From Verrucomicrobia subdivision 6 bacterium (lineage in GTDB: Bacteria; Verrucomicrobiota; Verrucomicrobiia; Methylacidiphilales; Verrucolacustridaceae), in the NCBI GenBank assembly GCA_945866245.1, contig CAMBGW010000012.1, forward strand, positions 1 through 17,984: a stretch of DNA of 17,984 nucleotides, given 5' to 3'. Positions within the stretch are counted from its first letter, which is position 1; each line of letters begins with the position of its first letter. This document shows positions 7,119 through 14,133 of this stretch, in pieces. The translations under genes and the position numbers were made by a program. Under the pieces are notes generated by a model. The model worked only from the letters and a program-made list of their open reading frames with translations, was not told the origin of the DNA and did no database searches.

Positions 7119-7885
7119 AATCGTGGATGGCGGCGGGGTTGGCCTTTTTTTTGTTTTTATCTTGGGGCGGGGCGAAAACCTTTTGGGAGCAGGCGATGAC
7201 ACAAGCCCAACGGAAAGCGACCTATGGATTTCAAGGGCCGACGGCGGTGGCCATCCGGGAAAAGGTGGGGCAGGGGTTGGCCTTGGCCGCGCTGGGGGGA
7301 TTTCGCGGATTGGCAGCGAATGCCCTGATGTTGCAAGCGCACGGAGCATGGGAGGAGCAGCAGTGGGTTCGAGTGAGGACTTCGTTAGAGCTGGCTACGG
7401 TGCTTCAACCCCGTGTGGCGGTTTTTTGGGATACGGCATCGTGGCATTTGGCATGGAACGCGGCCGTGGCGGCAGAGCGATTTAGCGGTGAGGCGAGTGA
7501 AACCAAGCGACGAATGGAAGCCCGACGGTGGGTCGAGGCGGGTCGAGATCTTTTGGAAAGAGGGACTAAAGCGGTTCCGGAGAGGGCACTCCTTTTTCAG
7601 CGGCTGGGGGATTTATACTGGCAGCGTTTGGGAGATTATCAGGCGTCGGCCGATTACTATCGGCAAGCGATTGCGAAAGGGGATGCGCCCCCTTACCTCG
7701 AGCGTTTTGTAGGATACGCCCTAGACAAAGCTGGAGATAAGAGAGGGGCATTAGCCTATTTTCGGGAGTTGAGGGCAGCCATGGGAAATCCGCCGGCGGC
7801 GGAGAGAAGACCAGAGGTAGTGGATCGTGAAATCTCGCGATTAGAAAAAGAGCTGGCGAGTGGGAGTGGGTCTAAAAAAAAGTGA
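7115..7885 (+). CDS. Membrane-anchored tetratricopeptide-repeat protein, probable ABC exporter partner
   Basis: I do not recognise a named family. The 256-residue protein begins with a hydrophobic segment (residues 4-19) that would act as a signal anchor or signal peptide. An Ala/Leu-rich helical region follows, then TPR-like helices, clearest at 155-185 (LFQRLGDLYW, then YQASADYYRQAIAKG) and 193-220 (YLERFVGYALDKAG, then GALAYFREL). The C-terminus is lysine-rich. TPR domains bind proteins, so a scaffold facing the periplasm is plausible. The start is read as TTG because TTGA overlaps the permease stop and a purine-rich GAAGGGCGGGA lies just upstream. An ATG at 7127 would lose four residues and is too far from that site. 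Position directly after the permease argues for a joint function. Confidence 0.72.
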   Translation: MKSWMAAGLAFFLFLSWGGAKTFWEQAMTQAQRKATYGFQGPTAVAIREKVGQGLALAALGGFRGLAANALMLQAHGAWEEQQWVRVRTSLELATVLQPRVAVFWDTASWHLAWNAAVAAERFSGEASETKRRMEARRWVEAGRDLLERGTKAVPERALLFQRLGDLYWQRLGDYQASADYYRQAIAKGDAPPYLERFVGYALDKAGDKRGALAYFRELRAAMGNPPAAERRPEVVDREISRLEKELASGSGSKKK

Positions 7886-8619
7886 AGTACGGAATTTTCG
7901 GTGATGTGCATGGCAATCTAGAGGCCCTGGAAGCTGTTTTAGCTGACATGGAGGATCAGCAGGTGACCCATCCTGTCTGCATTGGTGATTTAGTGGGCTA
8001 CAATGCAAATCCGGCTGAATGTCTTGAAGTGGTGCGGGCTTTGGGATGTCCTGTCGTACGGGGAAATCATGATGAGCTGGTGACCCACAAAAAAAATCCG
8101 GATGCCTTCTCGATCGACGCCCAAAAGGCGCTCTCTTTTTCTCGGAATCGCCTCACCCCTGCTCAGTTAAACTATCTTCGCCGTCTGCCCCTGACGCATA
8201 TGGAGGAGGGCTTTACCTTGGTGCATGCGACCTTGGATGGCCCAGAAAATTGGGCCTACATTTCCACCCAACTGGAGGCCCAAACCAGTTTTTTCTATCA
8301 GAAAACCCACCTTTGTTTTATTGGTCATACCCATCGCCCCGCGGCTTTTTTAAAGGAGAAGGATGTTCGGCCCGTTGTCTTTCGTGGGGTGGATGTCCAT
8401 CCGGAAAGGCTGAAAATCGCGCGCAAATTCCTCTTTAATGTGGGGTCGGTGGGGCAACCCCGGGATGGGGATTGGCGTGCCAGCTATGCCATCTACGACT
8501 CGAAGGAACAAACGGTCGATTTGCGAAGAGTAGGATACGAGGTGGAAAAAGCGGCCTCTAAGATTGTTAAAGCAGGCCTTCCAGACTCCCTTTCGGCCCG
8601 ATTATTTGCAGGCGAATAA
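7882..8619 (+). CDS. Calcineurin-like metallophosphoesterase
   Basis: The 245-residue cytoplasmic protein has the full dinuclear-metal signature: GDVHGN (D8, H10), GDLVGY (D36), GNHDE (N62, H63), H115 in LVHATL and GHTHRP (H149, H151). The NVGSVGQPRDGD stretch (186-197) is a conserved feature of the YfcE/MJ0936-like group. Members hydrolyse phosphodiesters or phosphomonoesters such as cyclic nucleotides or dinucleoside polyphosphates; the physiological substrate is undefined. GTG at 7882 overlaps the TPR gene stop (GTGA). The last codons and stop lie inside the short inverted pair TTATT/AATAA (8602-8619). Base composition is less G-rich than in the four genes before it, and the strand skew appears to change within or soon after this gene. 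Confidence 0.9.
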   Translation: MKYGIFGDVHGNLEALEAVLADMEDQQVTHPVCIGDLVGYNANPAECLEVVRALGCPVVRGNHDELVTHKKNPDAFSIDAQKALSFSRNRLTPAQLNYLRRLPLTHMEEGFTLVHATLDGPENWAYISTQLEAQTSFFYQKTHLCFIGHTHRPAAFLKEKDVRPVVFRGVDVHPERLKIARKFLFNVGSVGQPRDGDWRASYAIYDSKEQTVDLRRVGYEVEKAASKIVKAGLPDSLSARLFAGE

Positions 8620-8630
8620 ATAAATAGTGT

Positions 8631-8657
8631 TACGCATGAACAACTTATAAATACGCA
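8631..8657 (+). repeat. Direct repeat TACGCA, 21-bp period, upstream of promoter
   Basis: TACGCA occurs at 8631-8636 and again at 8652-8657, so the copies start 21 bp apart, two helical turns, on the same face of the DNA. They lie upstream of the -35 box at 8671, where an activator or autoregulator could bind. Two hexamers are short enough to be chance in an 86-bp region. Confidence 0.3.
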
Positions 8658-8670
8658 AACTTTCTGTAAC

Positions 8671-8699
8671 TTGACAAAATAGCATTACCCACTAATGAT
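8671..8699 (+). promoter_or_regulatory. Near-consensus sigma-70 promoter of the repeat-protein gene
   Basis: A perfect TTGACA (8671-8676) is followed after 17 nt by AATGAT (8694-8699, 4/6 to TATAAT). The surrounding intergenic stretch, 8620-8705, is about 33% GC. The -10 box ends six bases before the ATG at 8706, which puts the expected transcription start on the A of the start codon. No Shine-Dalgarno site is present, so leaderless translation is likely if this promoter is used. Confidence 0.6.
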
Positions 8700-8705
8700 A
8701 GCCTC

Positions 8706-9566
8706 ATGAAAACTAGATCCCGCAAAAATCTTCGTTGGTCAACCGAACGTGTTGTAGCCGAAATCCATCAGTGGAGAGATAAAGGGGAGGCCCTTTACGC
8801 GAACCATGTTCGCCTTAATTTCCAAGAGCTGTTAGCTGCTTCGATTCGCTACTTTGGTAGTTGGCAGGCGGCGCTGGATCAGGCTGGGATCTCTTATGTG
8901 GATGTCCGCAAGTACCGCAAATGGTCCAAAGAGGTAATTGTGGAGGAGATTCGTGATCTCGCTTCCAAGGGTTTCGATCTTTCTTTCCGATCCATGGCCC
9001 TCAGCCAACACAACGCCATGGTCTACGCGGCCATTCGGCCCAAATATTTTGGCAACTGGCGCACGGCGCTGGAGGCCGCTGGTCTCGCCTCCGAAGAAAT
9101 CTATCGTTACCGCAGCTGGGATGAAGATGGCATTCTGGATGAAATTCGCCGCCTGCAGACCGAAGGTGCCGATCTCAGCTCCAAGTCGATGGATGAGTCC
9201 TCCAATAAGTTGATCGCGACCGCCCGTCGCCGTTTTGGCAACTGGGGCAGTGCCTTAGAAAAAGCGGGAATCAATTATGCCGATGTTCGTCGTCGGAAAC
9301 GGTGGACACGGGAAAATTTGGTAGAAGGAATCCTTGAGTTGAAAAAGCAGGGTGTAAAATTGATCACCCCTGAAGTCAAACGCGCCAATCCTTCCCTCTT
9401 TGCTGCGGCATGCAAAAAGCACTTCTACGGGACTTGGAAAAAAGCTCTCCGTGCGGCCCTTCGATCTGAAAATCAAGTGGTAGCGCAAGTGGTGCCCGAG
9501 GCAACTTCTGTGCCTGCACCCGAAGCAAAGCCAGTAGAGTCGCAACTCGCCTCTTTGTCCGCTTAG
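8706..9566 (+). CDS. Protein of four homing-endonuclease-associated (HNH_repeat-like) DNA-binding repeats
   Basis: The 286-residue basic protein consists of four tandem copies of a unit of about 62 residues. Each unit opens with a Trp (W11, W73, W138, W200), runs through an E-I-x-x-L helix and a second helix, and ends with F-G-x-W-x-x-A-L-x-x-A-G (Trp at 53, 118, 180 and 244; the last copy reads FYGTWKKALRAA). This matches the homing endonuclease associated repeat that flanks HNH nucleases and is thought to bind DNA. No HNH, GIY-YIG or LAGLIDADG motif is present, so the protein should bind rather than cut. Residues 253-286 are a Pro/Ala/Val-rich tail. It has its own strong promoter, stands alone as a monocistronic gene, and lies where strand composition changes. 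Role unknown; a DNA-binding regulator or chromosome-structuring protein is possible. Confidence 0.8.
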   Translation: MKTRSRKNLRWSTERVVAEIHQWRDKGEALYANHVRLNFQELLAASIRYFGSWQAALDQAGISYVDVRKYRKWSKEVIVEEIRDLASKGFDLSFRSMALSQHNAMVYAAIRPKYFGNWRTALEAAGLASEEIYRYRSWDEDGILDEIRRLQTEGADLSSKSMDESSNKLIATARRRFGNWGSALEKAGINYADVRRRKRWTRENLVEGILELKKQGVKLITPEVKRANPSLFAAACKKHFYGTWKKALRAALRSENQVVAQVVPEATSVPAPEAKPVESQLASLSA

Positions 9567-9611
9567 TCTCCGCTCTCCTTCCATCTTGCCGAGGGCTGGG
9601 CAGCAAGCCCA

Positions 9612-9617
9612 TATTGT
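9612..9617 (+). promoter_or_regulatory. Possible -10 element before the secreted-protein gene
   Basis: TATTGT (4/6 match to TATAAT) ends six bases before the ATG at 9624, the same spacing as the -10-like boxes at 5144 and 8694. No convincing -35 box is found at 16-18 nt, and no ribosome binding site is seen. A weak hairpin, GGGCT/AGCCC at 9593-9610, lies just upstream. On its own this element would not be called. Confidence 0.2.
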
Positions 9618-9623
9618 CACTTC

Positions 9624-10505
9624 ATGCAGAGAGCAAGTTTGGCAAGGGTTTGGGGATTCGCTTTTTTCCTGGTTTTTGGCGGGCATCAGGCCAGCTTCGC
9701 CCAGATCGATCTTAGGATCGAAACTCCCAAAGCCTCTTACCTTCAGTTTTCCCCAATTCCCTTCACGATCAAAATCAAGAATCTCGGGGCAGGGGAGCTG
9801 CGTTTGGCTGAGACCCAAGGAAAGCCATGGTTGGAGATGGTGGTGCAGTCGCGTGACGGACAGCTGATCGCCCCGGAAAAAATGCTTTTGCCGCCCGAGA
9901 AAACCTTGCGCTCAGGCCAATCGACCTCCATCTCGGTCGACCTTGCCCCTCACTACCTGATTCGGGACACGGGTGGATATCGGGCCCGCGCCTCCGTTCG
10001 GCTCCCCTCTGGGGAAACTTTAATGACCGATTCTCTGGATTTTCTCATCGGTCGAGGAGAGGTCATCTGGACTGTCCCTCGAGGAGATGGGGAGGAGCGG
10101 CGAATCTATTCTCTTCTCAAATTTTATGAGGACCCCAATGTCGGCCTCTACCTGCGAGTTGAAGTCCCCAAAAAAAATCAGGTGTATCCTTCCCGCCGTC
10201 TGGGTGCCTTTCTGCCCTTGGGAAAACCTGTGGCGGAGTTCGATCCGCAAAACAACCTCCACCTTCTTTATGCTGTGGCCGCAGGTAAGTACCGCCTCAC
10301 CGTCGTCAACCCTGATGGGCAAATTTTACGGGAGGAGACGCGCCAAGCGGGAGTTGATAAACCTGTTCTGACCAAGCACACCGATGGAGATGTCTCGATC
10401 CAAGGCGGCGTTGTCCAACAACCCTCCTCCCTCCGCGAGCGACTCTCCACCCTTCAAGCCCGTATCGGGGCTAAAGCCCCGCCGACTGAGCCGGATCAAC
10501 CCTGA
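9624..10505 (+). CDS. Secreted protein of unknown function
   Basis: I do not recognise the family. The 293-residue product begins with a typical signal peptide: basic MQRASLAR, a hydrophobic core, and a likely cleavage after ASFA (residue 26). The mature part looks all-beta. Residues 27-145 resemble an immunoglobulin-like domain (SPIPFTIKIKNLGAGELRL, ISVDLAP, GGYRARASVRLPSGE), and residues 150-250 could be a second beta domain with a YAVAAGKYRLTVVNPDGQ strand pair. The last 30 residues are polar and Pro-rich. It is therefore probably periplasmic or exported. It follows the repeat-protein gene after 57 bp and overlaps the convergent DUF3431 gene by 10 bp, so the two transcripts must overlap at their 3' ends. 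Confidence 0.7.
   Translation: MQRASLARVWGFAFFLVFGGHQASFAQIDLRIETPKASYLQFSPIPFTIKIKNLGAGELRLAETQGKPWLEMVVQSRDGQLIAPEKMLLPPEKTLRSGQSTSISVDLAPHYLIRDTGGYRARASVRLPSGETLMTDSLDFLIGRGEVIWTVPRGDGEERRIYSLLKFYEDPNVGLYLRVEVPKKNQVYPSRRLGAFLPLGKPVAEFDPQNNLHLLYAVAAGKYRLTVVNPDGQILREETRQAGVDKPVLTKHTDGDVSIQGGVVQQPSSLRERLSTLQARIGAKAPPTEPDQP
10466..10481. terminator. GC-rich hairpin near the convergent gene ends
   Basis: CGGGGC and GCCCCG form a perfect 6-bp GC-only stem with the loop TAAA, inside the coding sequence about 25 bp before the stop of the secreted-protein gene and just beyond the stop of the convergent DUF3431 gene. There is no T-run, so it is not a classical intrinsic terminator. It lies where minus-strand transcripts from the pil cluster would need to end. 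Confidence 0.3.
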
Positions 10506-11182
10506 CGCGAAGTTGCCCCAGCCGGCTTGGGCCGAACCGGTTTCAGCAGTCTCATTCCAGTGGGGCCAAATAAAGTTGGGTCCAGAGGGGGAGCCAAGAA
10601 AATCCGATCCCAGGTCCGCTCAAAAGCGTGCGCTGCGTCCGGAAACGTTTGGGATAAGTCCCGCGCCCGCCGATAAAAATCTCGCGAGCGGCGATGGGCC
10701 GCGGTTCTTGAAAGGGCGAACTGGCTCCCGCCTACGTAGCGAACTTTTTCCGGAGCGTTCTCTCCCCACATCGCCTGAAAAAAACCCTCTAAGTTTAGCT
10801 CACGCCGTTCTGGATTCTTGGACCAAGTGACAAAGGAGGGTCGACCGCGGGCATCGTCTGTCTCCCACAAAAAACCCAGCCAGGCAAAATCGGGTTGAAT
10901 CTCCTCTTTGACGTAGGAACGAATCACGCGGTGAAGATCTGGGGCGTGATCGAAAGGGCGCCCTTGCGCAAATACGGTCAACTCTGCCAGATCGTCGTAT
11001 CTCTCTACCAAGTGGTGAAGCCAGGCAAAATCGTCCCTGCTATGATTTTCCAGCGGGATCGATCCAGGCCACGGCGTCTGATCGGGTGGGCTTTTTTCGT
11101 AGACCGTCAACCGCACCCCGCGGGGTAAATTTCGAGTCCACGCTAAATCCTCCCCGAATCGACACACCGCCACCTCTACCAT
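10496..11182 (-). CDS. DUF3431-like protein
   Basis: The 228-residue protein matches the DUF3431 pattern. It opens with a short strand ending in CRFGEDLAW (7-15). The core is LENHSRDDFAWLHHLVERYD (44-63) followed by LTVFAQGRPFDHAP (68-81), and there is a late FERTWDRIF (187-195). In the family the core reads roughly G-R-E-x-x-T-Y-L-x-H-I, then N-Y-D, then V-F-x-Q-G-x-P-F-D-H. The biochemical function is unestablished; the layout recalls small glycosyltransferase-like proteins, but that is inference. No signal peptide or membrane helix is seen. The ATG follows the pilC stop by 4 nt, so it is probably the last gene of the gat-pil transcript, although no ribosome binding site is apparent. Its stop lies inside the end of the convergent secreted-protein gene. 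Confidence 0.75.
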   Translation of the reverse strand: MVEVAVCRFGEDLAWTRNLPRGVRLTVYEKSPPDQTPWPGSIPLENHSRDDFAWLHHLVERYDDLAELTVFAQGRPFDHAPDLHRVIRSYVKEEIQPDFAWLGFLWETDDARGRPSFVTWSKNPERRELNLEGFFQAMWGENAPEKVRYVGGSQFALSRTAAHRRSRDFYRRARDLSQTFPDAAHAFERTWDRIFLAPPLDPTLFGPTGMRLLKPVRPKPAGATSRQG

Positions 11183-11186
11183 CGGA

Positions 11187-12449
11187 CTAGGCGCCGCCGG
11201 TAAGGTCTTGGATAATCGTGATCAGGGGCAAGAAAAGGGCGACGACAATTGTTCCAACCACCAGTGCCAACATAACAATCATCACTGGCTCGAGCATCGA
11301 GGTAAGTCCGGCGACAGAGTTGTCCACCTCCTCTTCAAAAACGTCTGCCACCTTGGTTAACATGTCGGGAAGTTGTCCCGTCTCTTCGCCGACCTGGACC
11401 ATCGAAACCACCATCGGAGGAAAAATACCACTCGCCTCCATCGGGCTGACCATCGATTCCCCCTCCTTGACGTTGTCGTGAATGCTTTCGACCGACTTAC
11501 TTACCCGCAGATTTCCGGCGGTATCCCTTGTAATCTGTAAGGCCTGCAAAATCGGCACACCCGAGGAAACCAACGTTCCTAGTGTCCGACTAAAGCGGGC
11601 CACCGATGTCTTGGTCAGCATGTCTCCAAAGAGCGGGATCTTTAAGGTGTAGGTATCTAAAGTAGCCGCCACCCCAGGAAGACGCATGGCGAAGCGCAAC
11701 GCAAAAACAAAAACCGTAATGGCGACAGCGATCAAAATAAAGTTTCCCTGAATGAAGCGGCTTAAATCCATCACCGCTTGGGTGATGAAGGGCAGGGGAC
11801 GTCCTCCCAGCATGTCTTTAAAGATCGCTTCAAATTTGGGCACGATGAAGAGCATCAAAAATGTCACAATGCCGACCGCAATGGTTAAAACGACCAGCGG
11901 ATAAACCATCGCCGAGGTTACCTTGCCCTTAATTCTTTGACTCTTTTCTGCAAACTCTGCCAACCGAGTTAGCACGACTTCCAAAACTCCACCCAACTCG
12001 CCCGCCTTGACCATGTTCACATACAACTTGTTGAAGGCTTTCGGATGTTGGGAGAGCGCCTCCGAAAAGGTTGTCCCGCCCTCGACCGACTCCGCTAGAC
12101 CGGCCATTATCTTTTTTAAATTGGGATTTTTTTCCTGCTTTCCCAGCGTCCGTAAACTTCGCAAAAGGGGAAGGCCCGCGCTAATCAGGGTAGATAATTG
12201 CCGGGTAAAGATTGTCAGGACTTTTGCCGGAACCTTGCCCGTTCCCCCACCCCCACCCAGCGATAGATTAAACGAAAATCCCTTTTTCTTTCCTCTGCCC
12301 GAAGCTTCCGCAGTCGTCTCCGCAATATTGGTCGGAAACTGACCCTTCTTCTTCACGGCGGCCGCGGCATCCGATGCGTTGTTTGCCTCGAGGGTCCCTT
12401 GATGGGTTTTTCCTTGGGCATCGACCGCGGTATAGGCAAAGAGGGGCAT
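11187..12449 (-). CDS. pilC: Type IV pilus / type II secretion inner-membrane platform protein PilC (GspF family)
   Basis: The 420-residue protein is the inner-membrane platform that couples the assembly ATPase to pilin or pseudopilin polymerisation. A short N-terminal beta unit (YTAVDAQGKTHQGTLEA) and a Gly-rich linker (about 50-72) precede two T2SSF domains, at about 77-200 and 280-402. Each contains a conserved turn: KAGELGGVL (148-156) and VGEETGQL (353-360). Hydrophobic segments lie at 183-203, 236-253 and 387-408, the usual three-helix topology. The length is normal. The gene lies 5 nt after the PilB-type ATPase gene and 4 nt before DUF3431. No Shine-Dalgarno site is seen before the ATG, suggesting translation depends on coupling to the upstream gene. 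PilC and GspF cannot be separated without the pilin genes. Confidence 0.93.
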   Translation of the reverse strand: MPLFAYTAVDAQGKTHQGTLEANNASDAAAAVKKKGQFPTNIAETTAEASGRGKKKGFSFNLSLGGGGGTGKVPAKVLTIFTRQLSTLISAGLPLLRSLRTLGKQEKNPNLKKIMAGLAESVEGGTTFSEALSQHPKAFNKLYVNMVKAGELGGVLEVVLTRLAEFAEKSQRIKGKVTSAMVYPLVVLTIAVGIVTFLMLFIVPKFEAIFKDMLGGRPLPFITQAVMDLSRFIQGNFILIAVAITVFVFALRFAMRLPGVAATLDTYTLKIPLFGDMLTKTSVARFSRTLGTLVSSGVPILQALQITRDTAGNLRVSKSVESIHDNVKEGESMVSPMEASGIFPPMVVSMVQVGEETGQLPDMLTKVADVFEEEVDNSVAGLTSMLEPVMIVMLALVVGTIVVALFLPLITIIQDLTGGA

Positions 12450-12454
12450 GGGCG

Positions 12455-14131
12455 TTAGGTGTACTTAAGAACTTCCTCGATGGTGGTGTGTCCCTCAAGG
12501 AGATTCCGTATTCCGTCCTGCCTTAATGTCGTCATTCCCAGCTCAATACCCTTTTGACGGATGACCACCGAGGGAGCCCGCTCGTTGATCAAAAGACGAA
12601 TCGGCTCCCGAATATCCAAAAGTTCATAGATTCCCACACGTCCCTTGTAGCCCGTACCGTTGCACACCTCACAACCCTTACCAAAATAAAAGGGCTGATC
12701 TCCAACCTCCGAAGGGGTCATTCCCAGCTGACTTAATACCTCCTCCTTGGGGCGAAATGGAGTCCGGCACTCTTTACACACGCGCCGCAGCAGTCGTTGC
12801 GCCAAAACCCCCTCCATCGTGGCTGACATCAAAAACGGCTCCACTCCCATATCGAGCAAACGCGTCACCGCACCCGCCGCATCATTGGTGTGCAAACTCG
12901 TCATGACCAAATGCCCCGTCAAACTTGCCTGAATGGCAATCTGCGCCGTTTCCAGATCGCGCGTCTCTCCCACCAGAATTTTATCCGGATCTTGACGCAA
13001 AAATGCCCGCAACGCTCTGGCAAACGTCAGGCCGATTGCCTCATTCGCTGGAACCTGAATAATTCCCTCCAACTCGTATTCCACCGGATCTTCCACCGTC
13101 AAAATCTTTGTATCGATCTGATTCACTCGTCCCAAGCAGGAGTACAAGGTCGTCGTTTTTCCCGATCCTGTCGGTCCAGTCACAATAAAAATGCCGTTCG
13201 GTTTCTCAATCGTTTCGCAGATGTAGTCGAAAATATGTTTCGGAATTCCCAGCTTTTCCAAATCCAAATTCACCACCGAACGATCCAACACCCGCAAGAC
13301 CACACTCTCCCCATACTGCGTCGGCAAGGTCGATACCCGCAAATCCACTTGTCGCCCTGCCAATAAAGTCTGGATGCGCCCGTCTTGCGGAACTCTTCGC
13401 TCCGCAATATTCAAATTCGCCATCACCTTGACACGAGAGGTGAGGGGAATGGCCAAGCGACGTGGAGGCGGCGCCATTTCATACAAAGCCCCGTCCACCC
13501 GATAGCGAATTTTAAACTCTTTTTCAAACGGCTCTAAATGGATGTCACTCGCCTTGGCATGAATTGCCCGGGCGATGATCGTATTGACGTATTTAATGAT
13601 CGGGGCGCTTCCCGCCTCATTTAAATCCACCCCCTCGGAAACCAAAGTGCTTTCGGGAGCGTTTTCCAACTCCTTGAGCACATCGTCAATATTGACCTCT
13701 GCCGATCCGTAATGCCTGTCCAGAAGCGGCTGAATCTGATCCGGGGGCGCCACCACTTGAGCAATTTCGCGGCCCGTCGCGAATCGCAGATCCTCCAGCG
13801 CCTGCACCGCCAATGGATCGGCCAGCGCGACCGTCAAAGTCGTTTCGTCTCCCGCTACCGGCAGCGCACCTAAGTTCCGTGCTGTATGGGGAGGAATCCT
13901 CGCCAGCAACTCCGGACTTAAATCCAGCCCACTCAAATCTGCTAGGAGAGGAAGACCTAAACTATCGGAAATCTTTTCTAAAATCTGCGGCATTTGAATA
14001 ATGCCAAAGTTTCCCAAAATCGCCTCGACCGGTTTGCCCGTCCGGCTCAGCTCATCCTGAATCTCTCGCGCCTGCTCCTCGGAGAGAACATTCTGCTCCT
14101 GCAAAAAGGGAAGGAGAAAACGCGCGTCCAT
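12455..14131 (-). CDS. pilB: PilB/GspE-type assembly ATPase (copy adjacent to pilC)
   Basis: This cytoplasmic hexameric ATPase powers pilus or pseudopilus extension. The 558-residue protein has an N-terminal T2SSE_N/MshEN-like region (1-140) without a clear c-di-GMP-binding RLGxxL motif. It then has the N2 domain with SDIHLEP (195-201) and RVPQDGRI (246-253), and the core ATPase: Walker A GPTGSGKT (319-326), Asp box TVEDPVEY (345-352), Walker B KILVGETRD (384-392) with E389, and His box LTGHLVMTSLHTND (404-417). Four cysteines, C452, C455, C487 and C490, form the zinc site typical of GspE/PilB and absent from PilT. An AAGGA six bases before the ATG is a clear ribosome binding site. It follows the second ATPase gene by 2 nt and precedes pilC by 5 nt. 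Confidence 0.9.
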   Translation of the reverse strand: MDARFLLPFLQEQNVLSEEQAREIQDELSRTGKPVEAILGNFGIIQMPQILEKISDSLGLPLLADLSGLDLSPELLARIPPHTARNLGALPVAGDETTLTVALADPLAVQALEDLRFATGREIAQVVAPPDQIQPLLDRHYGSAEVNIDDVLKELENAPESTLVSEGVDLNEAGSAPIIKYVNTIIARAIHAKASDIHLEPFEKEFKIRYRVDGALYEMAPPPRRLAIPLTSRVKVMANLNIAERRVPQDGRIQTLLAGRQVDLRVSTLPTQYGESVVLRVLDRSVVNLDLEKLGIPKHIFDYICETIEKPNGIFIVTGPTGSGKTTTLYSCLGRVNQIDTKILTVEDPVEYELEGIIQVPANEAIGLTFARALRAFLRQDPDKILVGETRDLETAQIAIQASLTGHLVMTSLHTNDAAGAVTRLLDMGVEPFLMSATMEGVLAQRLLRRVCKECRTPFRPKEEVLSQLGMTPSEVGDQPFYFGKGCEVCNGTGYKGRVGIYELLDIREPIRLLINERAPSVVIRQKGIELGMTTLRQDGIRNLLEGHTTIEEVLKYT

Positions 14132-14133
14132 GA

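Noticed and set aside
8600..8705. dif-like recombination site near the skew change
   Set aside because: TTATAAAT and the TTATT/AATAA pair were compared with the 28-bp dif pattern (TTATGTTAAAT arm); only about five of eleven arm positions fit, so no site is claimed.
9593..9610. Hairpin GGGCT/AGCCC as terminator of the repeat-protein gene
   Set aside because: The stem is only 5 bp with an 8-nt loop and is not followed by a T-run.
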